A DNA stretch of 21,207 nt from Candidatus Moraniibacteriota bacterium (GCA_023261685.1 JAHFOM010000011.1:1-21207), one strand, 5' to 3'; shown: positions 7,687 to 14,714, numbered from the stretch's first letter. Notes: a model not told the origin generated them from the sequence alone. Numbers and translations: made by a program.

Positions 7687-8235
7687 TTACAGTAATGGAA
7701 ACGTATCTATCTGTTCGTAGCGGCGCTTGCCTTCGAGTGAGAAGCTTTCGAATACCGCGACGGTATCGACCGGCTCTATGAGAAGGAGTTTTTCTCTGAG
7801 CTTCGGCTTCTCATCAAGCTTCAGCCATTTGGATTTCTTGATCTTGGCGAGGGTCATGTGCGGACGATAGACTTTCTTTTCGGTGATGAAAGAGGCAAAT
7901 TCTTTTTCGATGGCTTCTCGAAGTGAACGGAGCGCGTCACTTGGTTCTCCGGTCAACCAAATTGTTTTCGGTGACTCTTCACTGTCCATCAATCGTATAC
8001 CGCTCCATACCAGTTCGAAAGATTCAGTGGATCGGCAGACTTCGCCCACGCGCAGGCAGACATCAGCTACCGCTTCTTCGCGGACGAATCCGAGAAAAAA
8101 AAGCGTCACGTGGAGGTTGTCGGGTGCCGTAAAAATGACCGCTTCTTCGGGCCACGTTTCTCTTTCTTGGGTTAAGCGTTTGCGGAGCGCCGGCGAAAGC
8201 GGAATCCCGACAAACAGTCTGCGGGTCTTGTTCAT
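7687..8235 (-). CDS. thpR: RNA 2',3'-cyclic phosphodiesterase (2'-5' RNA ligase family)
   Basis: A 182-aa protein of the two-histidine (2H) phosphoesterase fold. Both HxTx motifs are present: HVTL in NLHVTLFFLG (about residues 42-45) and HMTL in YRPHMTLAKI (about 124-127). The start MNKTRRLFVGIPLS and the spacing fit ThpR/LigT, which opens 2',3'-cyclic phosphates on RNA ends; the physiological substrate in bacteria is unclear. The ATG at 8235 has no SD. It heads the minus-strand gene run and ends 5 nt before the wecG-like start. A poor -35/-10 pair (8310-8282) could drive it. Confidence 0.93.
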   Translation of the reverse strand: MNKTRRLFVGIPLSPALRKRLTQERETWPEEAVIFTAPDNLHVTLFFLGFVREEAVADVCLRVGEVCRSTESFELVWSGIRLMDSEESPKTIWLTGEPSDALRSLREAIEKEFASFITEKKVYRPHMTLAKIKKSKWLKLDEKPKLREKLLLIEPVDTVAVFESFSLEGKRRYEQIDTFPLL

Positions 8236-8281
8236 ATCCCTACTCTGGCAGAAATGAGCTAAAAAAGCAATGAATGAGGCT

Positions 8282-8310
8282 TATATACTATCCTGATGCA
8301 CAATGGTCCA
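8282..8310 (-). promoter_or_regulatory. Possible promoter of the thpR operon
   Basis: On the minus strand TGGACC (8310-8305), a 17-nt spacer and TATATA (8287-8282) give four of six matches at each box. The -35 overlaps the outer arm of repeat element A (8306-8331), so folding of A could affect it. Weak call. Confidence 0.3.
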
Positions 8311-8479
8311 GCCATCAAAAGTAATTTTTTGTCTCCATTTCACCACTCATCAGGACCTCTCGGCTGAACGAAAAAAAGTCGCCCCCAATCAATGGCGGAG
8401 CAGCTTCTTTTTTCGAGCCGAGAGGCCTTCTTCAGACAATGTGAAACGAGAGCCAAAAAATTACTTTTGGCGGCTGGAC
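8306..8479. repeat. Structured intergenic element, copy A
   Basis: A 174-nt near-palindrome. The outer helix pairs 8306-8331 with 8454-8479: 26 positions, all Watson-Crick except one A-C and one T-G, including AAAAGTAATTTTTTG against CAAAAAATTACTTTT. Inside are TCTC/GAGA (8332-8335, 8448-8451) and helix 1b TTTCAC/GTGAAA (8338-8343, 8441-8446). Helix 2 is CCTCTCGGCT/AGCCGAGAGG (8356-8365, 8416-8425) and helix 3 CGAAAAAA/TTTTTTCG (8369-8376, 8408-8415). The loop holds the family motif CCCCCAATCAATGGCGGAG (8382-8400). Copies B and C have the same layout with different helix sequences. Strand of action is unresolved. It lies alone between the thpR 5' end and the terminator of the two-TM protein gene. 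Confidence 0.85.
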
Positions 8480-8525
8480 TGAGGTGGGTACAGGTGTGTT
8501 TCAGATGAGGATGTAAGAGGGTATG

Positions 8526-8568
8526 AAAAAGCCCCGAGCAGATCGATGATCTACTAGGGACTTTTTTT
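8526..8568 (-). terminator. Terminator of the two-TM protein gene (possibly bidirectional)
   Basis: On the minus strand AGTCCC ... GGGGCT closes an inner GATCT..AGATC-type hairpin and is followed by TTTTT (8530-8526). The opposite strand also ends in a T-run (8562-8568), so it could stop transcription both ways. It begins about 19 nt after the stop at 8587. Confidence 0.8.
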
Positions 8569-8586
8569 CGGTCTTGTTTCTGCAAC

Positions 8587-9198
8587 TCAGCCCAGCGAGG
8601 CTTCACGAAAAATTTGATCGATATTCTGTGCTTGTCGCAAGAGCTCTCTTGCCATCTTCCGTCGTCTGCGGAAATGGCGGGATGCGTTCAGACAGAAAAG
8701 CAACAATTCCACACAAGACCCGACCGCAGCTCCTATGATGAGCGCATATAAAAACGCCGGTGGAGGGAGTTTGTCTATCAGTAGCGGAAGTACTGCTGTT
8801 ATGCCAAGACACGTCAAGAGATGTCTCTTGGCTCCATAGAATTGGGAAAGCTTCATTGGCAGCCAGAGAGATATTTGGTCTTCCGGATATCCCCTGTTGA
8901 CGCTTTCCTTGAGAGGGAGGATAGTGCCCAGTTGTTTGAAGAGTCTGTCGGACCATTCTTGGAAGTTCGGAGAACCGAGAATATCCTCTTCTCGGTTGAA
9001 GAACGATATCCTCAGGTTCGGGCTTATGATCGGCCCTACGAGTACTTGAAGACTGATGTTTCCAGCGAGCGCTGCCTCGATTATAGGACTGTTTTCAGTC
9101 CATCTGCTTACCACTCTCAGTATAGCCTGCTTCTTGTTTTCCAGGTTGATATAGTTGGCTCCGGCGGTAGTACAAAGCTCTTCATAAAATGTAGTCAT
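8587..9198 (-). CDS. Unknown protein with two C-terminal membrane segments
   Basis: A 203-aa protein I do not recognise. The first ~120 residues are soluble and mixed-charge, without a visible motif. Two hydrophobic segments follow (about 126-142 and 148-170), separated by a short DKLPPP turn. Then comes a very basic RHFRRRRK (about 175-182) and an amphipathic end. By the positive-inside rule both termini would be cytosolic and the two helices form a hairpin. The start is well set: AAGGAGGA lies 8 nt before the ATG at 9198. The gene stands alone with its own promoter (9341-9313), a leader of about 108 nt and a terminator (8568-8526). Function unknown. Confidence 0.75.
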   Translation of the reverse strand: MTTFYEELCTTAGANYINLENKKQAILRVVSRWTENSPIIEAALAGNISLQVLVGPIISPNLRISFFNREEDILGSPNFQEWSDRLFKQLGTILPLKESVNRGYPEDQISLWLPMKLSQFYGAKRHLLTCLGITAVLPLLIDKLPPPAFLYALIIGAAVGSCVELLLFCLNASRHFRRRRKMARELLRQAQNIDQIFREASLG

Positions 9199-9312
9199 CG
9201 TCGATGTCCTCCTTGTAAGGTGTAAGGGTTGAAAGTCTGGATTGTTAATGTTCAATACGCACTGAGACACGGCTTACCCGCAGTGATTATCAGTTCATTC
9301 CGATAACGTATC

Positions 9313-9341
9313 ATTGTAGCAGAATATATAAAAAGAATCAA
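9313..9341 (-). promoter_or_regulatory. Promoter of the two-TM protein gene
   Basis: On the minus strand TTGATT (9341-9336), a 17-nt spacer ending in TGC, and TACAAT (9318-9313): a good sigma70 promoter with extended -10. It is divergent from the priA-like operon about 50 nt away. The predicted leader is about 108 nt long. Confidence 0.75.
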
Positions 9342-9384
9342 TATCGGTCTGGTGCCAGAGCTGGAGTTTACGGGCTAATCCAGT

Positions 9385-9390
9385 TAGAAT
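9385..9390 (+). promoter_or_regulatory. -10 element placing the priA transcript start at its ATG
   Basis: TAGAAT (9385-9390) ends 6 nt before the ATG at 9397. With normal -10 spacing the transcript would begin at or next to the start codon, i.e. leaderless. The -35 is poor (TGGAGT at 9362-9367), and no SD precedes the gene. Confidence 0.45.
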
Positions 9391-9396
9391 AGAACT

Positions 9397-11427
9397 ATGA
9401 AGAAATCTGCTCTCTATCGTCTGGAAATCGCTCCGCTGGTGATCTTGCCTCTGGTTCGCTCGCCGTTTTTCAGCTACCTCTCGGCTGTACCGGTGACAGC
9501 GGGCTCCTCCGTCAAGATCCCCTTTGGTAAACAAACTCTGGAAGGAGTGGTGTTTGGCTGTGCTCCCCTCCCTGGCAGAGCACCGAGCTGGATGAAATAC
9601 GTCGGAGAAATTCTCGAGCCGGATTTTCTCACTGCCGAACAGCTGCAATTGGCGGAATATATTGCTGAAGAATATTTCACCCCGCTCGGCAAAACGCTCA
9701 GGCATTTTCTTCCGCGCCGCGCCAAAGCCAGAAAAAAGAACGTCTCCTCCCCTGCTCAAAAGAGAGAGACACTGCGTCCGACGAAGGAAGAAGCGAAAAT
9801 CCTCAAAGACGTTGCCGCGCTGGAACGAGAGACACCGGGATATATCGATACTTCTTCTCTCAATCATCCGCATCGTCTGTTCGCGCACCTCGCCAAAAAA
9901 ATAGCAGTTGAAAAACAGCAGGCATTGTTTTTGGTGCCGGAGATGACGCTGTTGCCAGAGTGGGAGGCGCTTTTTCTGCGATGCATATCTCAAGAAAAAA
10001 TAGTGGTGCTCTCGAGTCAGTTGGCGGATGGACCATATTTTGAGGCATGGGAAAAGATCAAGAGCGGCGAAGTGAATATCATTCTTGCGACGCGACAGGG
10101 ATTGTTCGCTCCTTTCAAGAATCTGAAGTTGGTGACGCTCCTTGAAGAGCAGGACGAAAGTTACAAGCAGTGGGATATGAGTCCGCGCTATGATGGCAAG
10201 CGCGTTTCAGGAGAGCTCGCTCTGCTTCACCATGCGAAACTGCTCCTCACTTCGGGTACCCCGAGCATCGAAAGTCGTTACCGGCTGAAAAAACAACAGT
10301 ATGTTCCTCTGGTTCCACCGCAGAAGACCGCTCCTCTCGGTCCCCTGCTCGAAATGGTGAACTTGCGTCTGGAACGGTATAAGAAAAATTATTCTCCGCT
10401 TTCACAGGCACTCACCCTCGCCATCCGGACGGCGCTCAGTGAAAAAAAACAGATTCTTCTGTATATCCACCGCCAAGGAATGAGCGCTTTTTCCGTGTGT
10501 GAACACTGCAAAAATATCATCCGTTGTCCTGATTCGGGGCACGCACTTTCCGCTAACAAAGATGGGACATTTCGCTGTCTGTTTTGTGCCTACAAAACCG
10601 GCTCTTTTCCCAGTTGTCCTTCCTGCGGACATTTGGGATTTCGGCATATCGGATTTGGTACGGAACGAGTCGAGCGCGAAGCAGAGAGACTCTTCCCTTC
10701 CGCTCGTATTTTCCGGGCTGACGGATCAACGATGCGGGCGCCCGGCAGCGTTCAAAGACTCTTTGAGCAAGTATCGCAAGGTGCCGTCGATATCCTCATC
10801 GGTACGCAGATGATACTCAAGGGCCCGACCTTGCCAAAAATGGCTCTTTTTGGTATGATTGATGCGGATAGCTTGCTTGCTTTTCCTGATTTTCGCGCCG
10901 ATGAGAAGCTTTCGCATATTTTGAATCGGGCGATCGGACAGATTAGCCACAAGGCAGTCAAACAAAGTCAAAGTCAGGCTCGTCTCAGAGAGCGAGAAGA
11001 GAGCGCTCCGGGAAAAATTTTCATCCAGACATTCCATCCGGAAAGCGCTTTTTTCCAGAGAATCGCCTCGCTCGATTCGGAAGTATTTGCCGAACAATTG
11101 CTCGCTGAACGTGAAGATCTGTCTTACCCCCCATTCTCCCGGTTGATTACGCTTACCTGTCAGGGCAAGACGAAAGAGGAAGCGGATAGCAAGGCAGAAA
11201 CCCTCGAGCGCTCACTTTCTCTGTTGCTTCTTGAGGGAAAAAGAAAACGCCAGTATCGTCTCAATGCTCCCCAACCGGCAAAAAAGCAAGGGATGAAAAA
11301 ATTTTTCGAGAGCACTCTTGTATTGCGTATTCCATCAGGTCAGCCGATTCCTCTCGATATCCATTCTTTTTTACGAAAAAACACCGCTCTGTACAGTATC
11401 GACATTGATCCGCTTTTATTGCTCTGA
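9397..11427 (+). CDS. priA: PriA-like primosomal protein with degenerate helicase motifs
   Basis: A 676-aa protein, near the normal PriA length, aligning throughout: N-terminal 3'-DNA-binding domain (about 1-105), helicase lobes, Cys-rich zinc region (368-410) and C-terminal domain. PriA normally reloads DnaB at stalled forks using ATP. Here the expected P-loop (GxTGSGKT) is replaced by a segment without it (about 148-170, YIDTSSLNHPHRLFAHLAKK). The DEEH box is LEEQD (249-253). The motif VI arginines are lost (RAIGQISHK, 511-519, followed by about 18 extra residues). Retained are LVPEMTLLPEW, ATRQGLFAPF, TSGTPSIESR and ILIGTQMILKG. Seven of eight zinc cysteines remain; the fourth is Ser380. 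It probably binds DNA without hydrolysing ATP. First gene of the plus operon, 4 nt before def. Confidence 0.88.
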   Translation: MKKSALYRLEIAPLVILPLVRSPFFSYLSAVPVTAGSSVKIPFGKQTLEGVVFGCAPLPGRAPSWMKYVGEILEPDFLTAEQLQLAEYIAEEYFTPLGKTLRHFLPRRAKARKKNVSSPAQKRETLRPTKEEAKILKDVAALERETPGYIDTSSLNHPHRLFAHLAKKIAVEKQQALFLVPEMTLLPEWEALFLRCISQEKIVVLSSQLADGPYFEAWEKIKSGEVNIILATRQGLFAPFKNLKLVTLLEEQDESYKQWDMSPRYDGKRVSGELALLHHAKLLLTSGTPSIESRYRLKKQQYVPLVPPQKTAPLGPLLEMVNLRLERYKKNYSPLSQALTLAIRTALSEKKQILLYIHRQGMSAFSVCEHCKNIIRCPDSGHALSANKDGTFRCLFCAYKTGSFPSCPSCGHLGFRHIGFGTERVEREAERLFPSARIFRADGSTMRAPGSVQRLFEQVSQGAVDILIGTQMILKGPTLPKMALFGMIDADSLLAFPDFRADEKLSHILNRAIGQISHKAVKQSQSQARLREREESAPGKIFIQTFHPESAFFQRIASLDSEVFAEQLLAEREDLSYPPFSRLITLTCQGKTKEEADSKAETLERSLSLLLLEGKRKRQYRLNAPQPAKKQGMKKFFESTLVLRIPSGQPIPLDIHSFLRKNTALYSIDIDPLLLL

Positions 11428-11431
11428 AATT

Positions 11432-11926
11432 ATGCTGTCATTGGTGACCGGCGCCACAACCGAAGTACTGCTCAAGAAGACTGAGCGCGTGAAGGATCCC
11501 CTGACCAAGGAGATTCAGATGCTGTTGCCTGAAATGATCCGGATGATGCGGGAAGAGAACGGTGTCGGCTTGGCCGCTCCGCAGATCGGGCTTTCGCTGC
11601 GATTGGCAGTAGCGGAGGTGGAGAACGAAATATTCTATTTTATCAACCCGGAAATCACTTCGCTTTCTCAGGAAAAGATTCTTTTTGAAGAAGGATGCCT
11701 CTCTCTGCCGGGAGAGTTTTTCCCTATTCTCCGTTCCGAGGAAGTCACCGTCCGGTATCAAAATGAAAAAGGTTTGCCGAAGAAAATCCGCGCCACAGGA
11801 CTGCTCGCCATCGTCATCCAGCACGAAGTGGATCATCTTGAAGGCATTCTCATCGTCAACCGTCACAAAAAACAACAGCGGAAAAATATACCCTCTTCAG
11901 AAAAAAATTATGATCGCCTTGCTTGA
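11432..11926 (+). CDS. def: Peptide deformylase
   Basis: A 164-aa metalloenzyme removing the N-terminal formyl group from new proteins. All three motifs are intact: GVGLAAPQ (44-51), EGCLS with metal ligand Cys89, and QHEVDH with His131, Glu132 and His135. The start at 11432 (MLSLVTGAT) is 4 nt after the priA stop. The longer open frame upstream overlaps priA and is not needed. No clear SD, so translation may be coupled. The 3' end overlaps fmt by 17 nt. Pairing with fmt, whose product adds the formyl group, is common in bacteria. The C-terminal KKQQRKN tail is basic. Confidence 0.95.
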   Translation: MLSLVTGATTEVLLKKTERVKDPLTKEIQMLLPEMIRMMREENGVGLAAPQIGLSLRLAVAEVENEIFYFINPEITSLSQEKILFEEGCLSLPGEFFPILRSEEVTVRYQNEKGLPKKIRATGLLAIVIQHEVDHLEGILIVNRHKKQQRKNIPSSEKNYDRLA

Positions 11927-12962
11927 TTTCTTCCGCTCGAAGCGGAAAGATGCTCTCACCCAAGAATCAGTTTTGTCCGAAGATGTCCGAGAGGAGATAC
12001 GTGCTCACGGAACACCGAAGATCCGCGTGATTTTTATGGGAACGCCGACATTGGCAGCTACTCTTCTTTCCGGATTGGTGGAACAGAAATATAATATCAT
12101 TTCCGTCATTACGAAGCCGGATCGTCCGATTGGCCGCAAACAGGAAGTGACGGAGAGCGCCGTCAAAAAGAAAGCGCTCGAATACGGATTGCCGATAGAC
12201 CAGCCGGAGAAACTCGATGAGGCAGCGATTGAAAAGATTCGCGCCCTGAAACCGGATCTCATTATCGTGGCGGCGTACGGAAAAATCCTCCCCCAGACAC
12301 TCCTTGGGATACCCGGTTTCGGCTGTATCAACGTCCATACATCGCTCCTGCCCAAATGGCGCGGCGCTTCCCCAGTGCAAAACACTCTCCTTGCTGGTGA
12401 GACGGAAACCGGCGTCACCATAATGCTGATGGATAAGGGTATGGATACCGGAGATATCATCGCTCAAAAACAAATTGCTATCGGGGCCGATGAATTGAGA
12501 GAGGAGCTTCTCCTTCGTTTGACCGAAGAAGGGAAAAATCTTCTCTTGGAAACAATACCGCTCTTTGTCCGGCGGAAGACTACACTGACGCTTCAAGACA
12601 GCACGCTCGCTACTTTGTGTCAGCTCATCGAACGTGAAGACGGACATATTATATGGACGGATGACGCCTCGGCAATATACAACCGGTACCGGGCGCTTGC
12701 TCCCTGGCCGGGTATCTTTGCTTTTTGGAAAAAAGACAACGAACTGTTGCGTCTCAAATTACATCGCATCTCGTATCAGAAACAATCCCCGCAAACCGCA
12801 CATCCGATCGGGCAGGTGTTTGAAGTGGGAGAAAAAGTGGGCGTAGAGACCGGGTCAGGCATTGTTTTTCTCGAAGAAGTCCAATTGGAAGGAAAAACCA
12901 GACTGCCGATTGCAGAGTTCCTGCTCGGCAACAAGGAGATTATCGGCGGTTTTTTGCAGTAA
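11910..12962 (+). CDS. fmt: Methionyl-tRNA formyltransferase
   Basis: A 350-aa enzyme transferring formyl from 10-formyl-THF to Met-tRNAfMet. Visible: IRVIFMGTP (38-46), the usual start of the fold; the active-site INVHTSLLPKWRGASP (140-155) with Asn141 and His143; and MDKGMDTGDI with the catalytic Asp182. The C-terminal tRNA-binding domain follows (IWTDDASAIYNRYRALAPWPGIF). The usual protein begins next to the GTP strand, so this one has an extra ~36 charged residues if the ATG at 11910 is used. That ATG overlaps def by 17 nt; no in-frame ATG lies closer to the domain, apart from the Met inside the GTP motif. The rhodanese-like gene follows 15 nt later. Confidence 0.95.
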   Translation: MIALLDFFRSKRKDALTQESVLSEDVREEIRAHGTPKIRVIFMGTPTLAATLLSGLVEQKYNIISVITKPDRPIGRKQEVTESAVKKKALEYGLPIDQPEKLDEAAIEKIRALKPDLIIVAAYGKILPQTLLGIPGFGCINVHTSLLPKWRGASPVQNTLLAGETETGVTIMLMDKGMDTGDIIAQKQIAIGADELREELLLRLTEEGKNLLLETIPLFVRRKTTLTLQDSTLATLCQLIEREDGHIIWTDDASAIYNRYRALAPWPGIFAFWKKDNELLRLKLHRISYQKQSPQTAHPIGQVFEVGEKVGVETGSGIVFLEEVQLEGKTRLPIAEFLLGNKEIIGGFLQ

Positions 12963-12977
12963 TAAAAAGATTTATTT

Positions 12978-13796
12978 ATGGCACATCCTGACAATACGAG
13001 AGATCAGAGGGCTTTTGTCATCGGCGGTCTGCTCATCCTGCTGGTTGGCGGGTATTTCATCGGCAAGAATTTTTTTTTCAACAATGAACGGACGGACGAC
13101 TCGTCCACTCCTCCGGCTCTCGTGGATAAAAAAGAAGGCGTGCCCCTGATGGAGCCGGCAGTGCTTCTCAAAAAAATGCAGAATGGCGATGCCTTGATGT
13201 TGGTTGATATACGCGATGAGACATCTTTTCAAGAAGCGCATATAGCCCACGCGGTTTCGGTACCGATCAGCGGCCTTGGCAGTGTTGCTCCGGCGCAGGA
13301 TGAGACGCTGGTCATTATTTTTTCTGACAATGATCCGCAGGCTTTTGAAACGGCAAAAAACATAATGAGCCAGAAGTCTTTCCCCTATTTTTTTCTTAAA
13401 GACGGATTAGCAGGGTGGAAGGCTTCGAACGCGCCGCTGGTTTCTCTGGGCGATCCGAACTCTTTCGTGGATCAGTCCAAAGTGACGTTTATAAAACTGG
13501 AAGAATACCAACAGGCGGGAGGACAGAATAATCTTTCCATTACTCTGCTCGATGTCCGGAGCGAAGCTGATTTCAAGGCAAAGCACTTGAAAGGAGCACT
13601 CAACATACCGCTCAGTCAGTTGGAAAAACGTGCGGGTGAGATTCCCGCCGGTCGGCAGATTGTTATTTATGGCAAAGATGACCTCGAAGCATTTCAAGCC
13701 GGCACCCGCCTTTTCGATCTCGGCATTTTCTCCGCCCGCACATTCATCGGCAACAACATCCTCGCTCCCGAATCGGGTTTATTCCTTGAACCGTAA
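12978..13796 (+). CDS. Membrane-anchored tandem rhodanese-like protein without catalytic cysteines
   Basis: A 272-aa protein: an N-terminal membrane anchor (about residues 12-33), a short polar linker, and two rhodanese-fold repeats (about 55-155 and 165-262) facing outside. Each repeat shows LVDIRDETSFQEAHIAHAVSVP- or LLDVRSEADFKAKHLKGALN-type strands. At the active-site loop, where sulfurtransferases have Cys, repeat 1 reads IIFSDND (Ser) and repeat 2 reads VIYGKDD (Gly). Thus it should not transfer sulfur and is more likely a binding or scaffold protein. Last gene of the priA-def-fmt operon, 15 nt after fmt, with ATG at 12978 and no SD. Element B lies just past its end. Confidence 0.85.
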   Translation: MAHPDNTRDQRAFVIGGLLILLVGGYFIGKNFFFNNERTDDSSTPPALVDKKEGVPLMEPAVLLKKMQNGDALMLVDIRDETSFQEAHIAHAVSVPISGLGSVAPAQDETLVIIFSDNDPQAFETAKNIMSQKSFPYFFLKDGLAGWKASNAPLVSLGDPNSFVDQSKVTFIKLEEYQQAGGQNNLSITLLDVRSEADFKAKHLKGALNIPLSQLEKRAGEIPAGRQIVIYGKDDLEAFQAGTRLFDLGIFSARTFIGNNILAPESGLFLEP

Positions 13797-13814
13797 ATCT
13801 CTTTGAGATAAAAA

Positions 13815-13972
13815 ACCGATCCAAAAATCTTTTGTCTCTGCTCTCGACTCAGAAGCCTCTCTCGGTTATCAGAAAAACGAGCCCCCAATCAACGGCGGAG
13901 AAGCTCTTTTTTCTGAACCGAGAGGGCTTCTTCGGACAAGGAGAGCAACCGCCAAAAGATTCTTGGAGCGGT
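13815..13972. repeat. Structured intergenic element, copy B
   Basis: A 158-nt near-palindrome with the layout of copy A. The outer helix pairs 13815-13834 with 13953-13972 (20 positions, two mismatches), including CCAAAAATCTTTTG against CAAAAGATTCTTGG. Helix 1b is GCTCTC/GAGAGC (13840-13845, 13941-13946). GAAGCC/GGCTTC flanks helix 2, CTCTCGGTT/AACCGAGAG (13859-13867, 13916-13924). Helix 3 is CAGAAAAA/TTTTTCTG (13870-13877, 13908-13915), continued by GAGC/GCTC (13879-13882, 13903-13906). The loop holds CCCCCAATCAACGGCGGAG (13882-13900). Six Ts follow the outer arm at 13974-13979, so on the plus strand it could also end the rhodanese-operon transcript. Confidence 0.85.
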
Positions 13973-14014
13973 ATTTTTTGAAACAATAAAGCGATGACCA
14001 AGATAATGAAAGAA

Positions 14015-14057
14015 TAAAAAAAGACCCGAGGAAACTGCGATGCAGTTTCCAAGAGTC
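14015..14057 (-). terminator. Terminator of the unknown 167-aa protein gene
   Basis: On the minus strand GGAAACTGC (14050-14042) pairs perfectly with GCAGTTTCC (14038-14030) around an ATC loop. GACTC/GGGTC-like bases extend the stem, and seven Ts follow (14022-14016). It starts 7 nt after the stop codon. Confidence 0.9.
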
Positions 14058-14063
14058 AAATTA

Positions 14064-14567
14064 TCACAGCGCTACGTTGTCAGGGTAGAGAACCCGGTCG
14101 CCAGCGCCATCGCGATGAGGACTATCAATCATTATGCCGCCGACGAACCACTCGCGGTAGCCGGAGAGCCATTTGACACGCACGACGAAGATTTTGCGGT
14201 CCACACCTTCCAGATAGAGGCGATTGTAGCCTTCTTCTTCTTCTTTCCCGTTGGGGTACATCTCGATCAGACTGGCGATGTCTTCCCAGTTGCCGAGGTG
14301 GTGCTTGGGAAGGTTCTGGCGGATCTCACGGTCGAGGTAGTCATCTTTGAGATGCTCCACTCCGTAGGTCCGCTCGGGCGTGCTTGCAACCGACATGAGG
14401 ACCGGAAAGACATCCTTCCGGAAGGAATCCGAAATACTTACCCCCATACGATTGAAGAACTCGTGCGGATCAAGCGGCTTGTCTCGGGCCGGAAAGGTGA
14501 TCAAGCCATCCGGTTTGAGAATATCGGTTTCTTGGATCACCTGATCAGTAGTGGTTGGTGCCGACAT
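14064..14567 (-). CDS. Unknown 167-aa soluble protein
   Basis: I do not recognise this protein. It is soluble, acidic in the middle and without a signal or membrane segment. The C-terminal half has alternating hydrophobic/aromatic stretches (YNRLYLEGVDRKIFVVRVKWL, about residues 115-135), suggesting a beta-rich fold. An ERTYGVEHLKDDYLDREIRQNLPKHHLG segment looks helical. No catalytic motif stands out. Start: ATG at 14567 with AAGGAG 7 nt upstream; a GTG directly before it (14570) is less likely. It forms its own unit with a near-consensus promoter (14675-14647), a leader of about 73 nt and a strong terminator. The set-up resembles the GGDEF and two-TM genes, which suggests regulated, possibly abundant expression. 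Confidence 0.75.
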   Translation of the reverse strand: MSAPTTTDQVIQETDILKPDGLITFPARDKPLDPHEFFNRMGVSISDSFRKDVFPVLMSVASTPERTYGVEHLKDDYLDREIRQNLPKHHLGNWEDIASLIEMYPNGKEEEEGYNRLYLEGVDRKIFVVRVKWLSGYREWFVGGIMIDSPHRDGAGDRVLYPDNVAL

Positions 14568-14646
14568 CACCAGTCTCCTTTTGTGAATGTGCGTTCCCTT
14601 TGTGCCGGGAATTAAGAGCAGTGCAGATGTTTATCTACAACATTTT

Positions 14647-14675
14647 ATTATACACCTAAAATACGGAAAAGTCAA
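14647..14675 (-). promoter_or_regulatory. Near-consensus promoter of the unknown 167-aa protein gene
   Basis: On the minus strand TTGACT (14675-14670), a 17-nt spacer and a perfect TATAAT (14652-14647). The start should fall near 14640, leaving a leader of about 73 nt. Confidence 0.85.
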
Positions 14676-14682
14676 TAGAAAA

Positions 14683-14714
14683 CAGGAAAAGAGGCTCGTA
14701 TGAGCCTCTTTTTA
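14683..14714 (-). terminator. Terminator of groES (possibly bidirectional)
   Basis: AGAGGCTC (14690-14697) and GAGCCTCT (14702-14709) form a perfect 8-bp stem with a 4-nt loop. A/T runs on both sides give a U-tract in either direction. It begins about 20 nt after the groES stop. Confidence 0.85.

Noticed and set aside
8306..8479. Element A (and B, C) as a MITE with target-site duplication
   Set aside because: Flanks of A and B show no direct repeat. Only C has TACGCG on both sides at unequal distances, which may be chance. Mobility remains possible but unsupported.
9295..9993. Minus-strand open frame of 232 codons
   Set aside because: It lies mostly antisense to the conserved priA gene and shows no domain; a shadow.
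11967..12647. Minus-strand open frame of 226 codons
   Set aside because: Antisense to fmt, with no recognisable motif.
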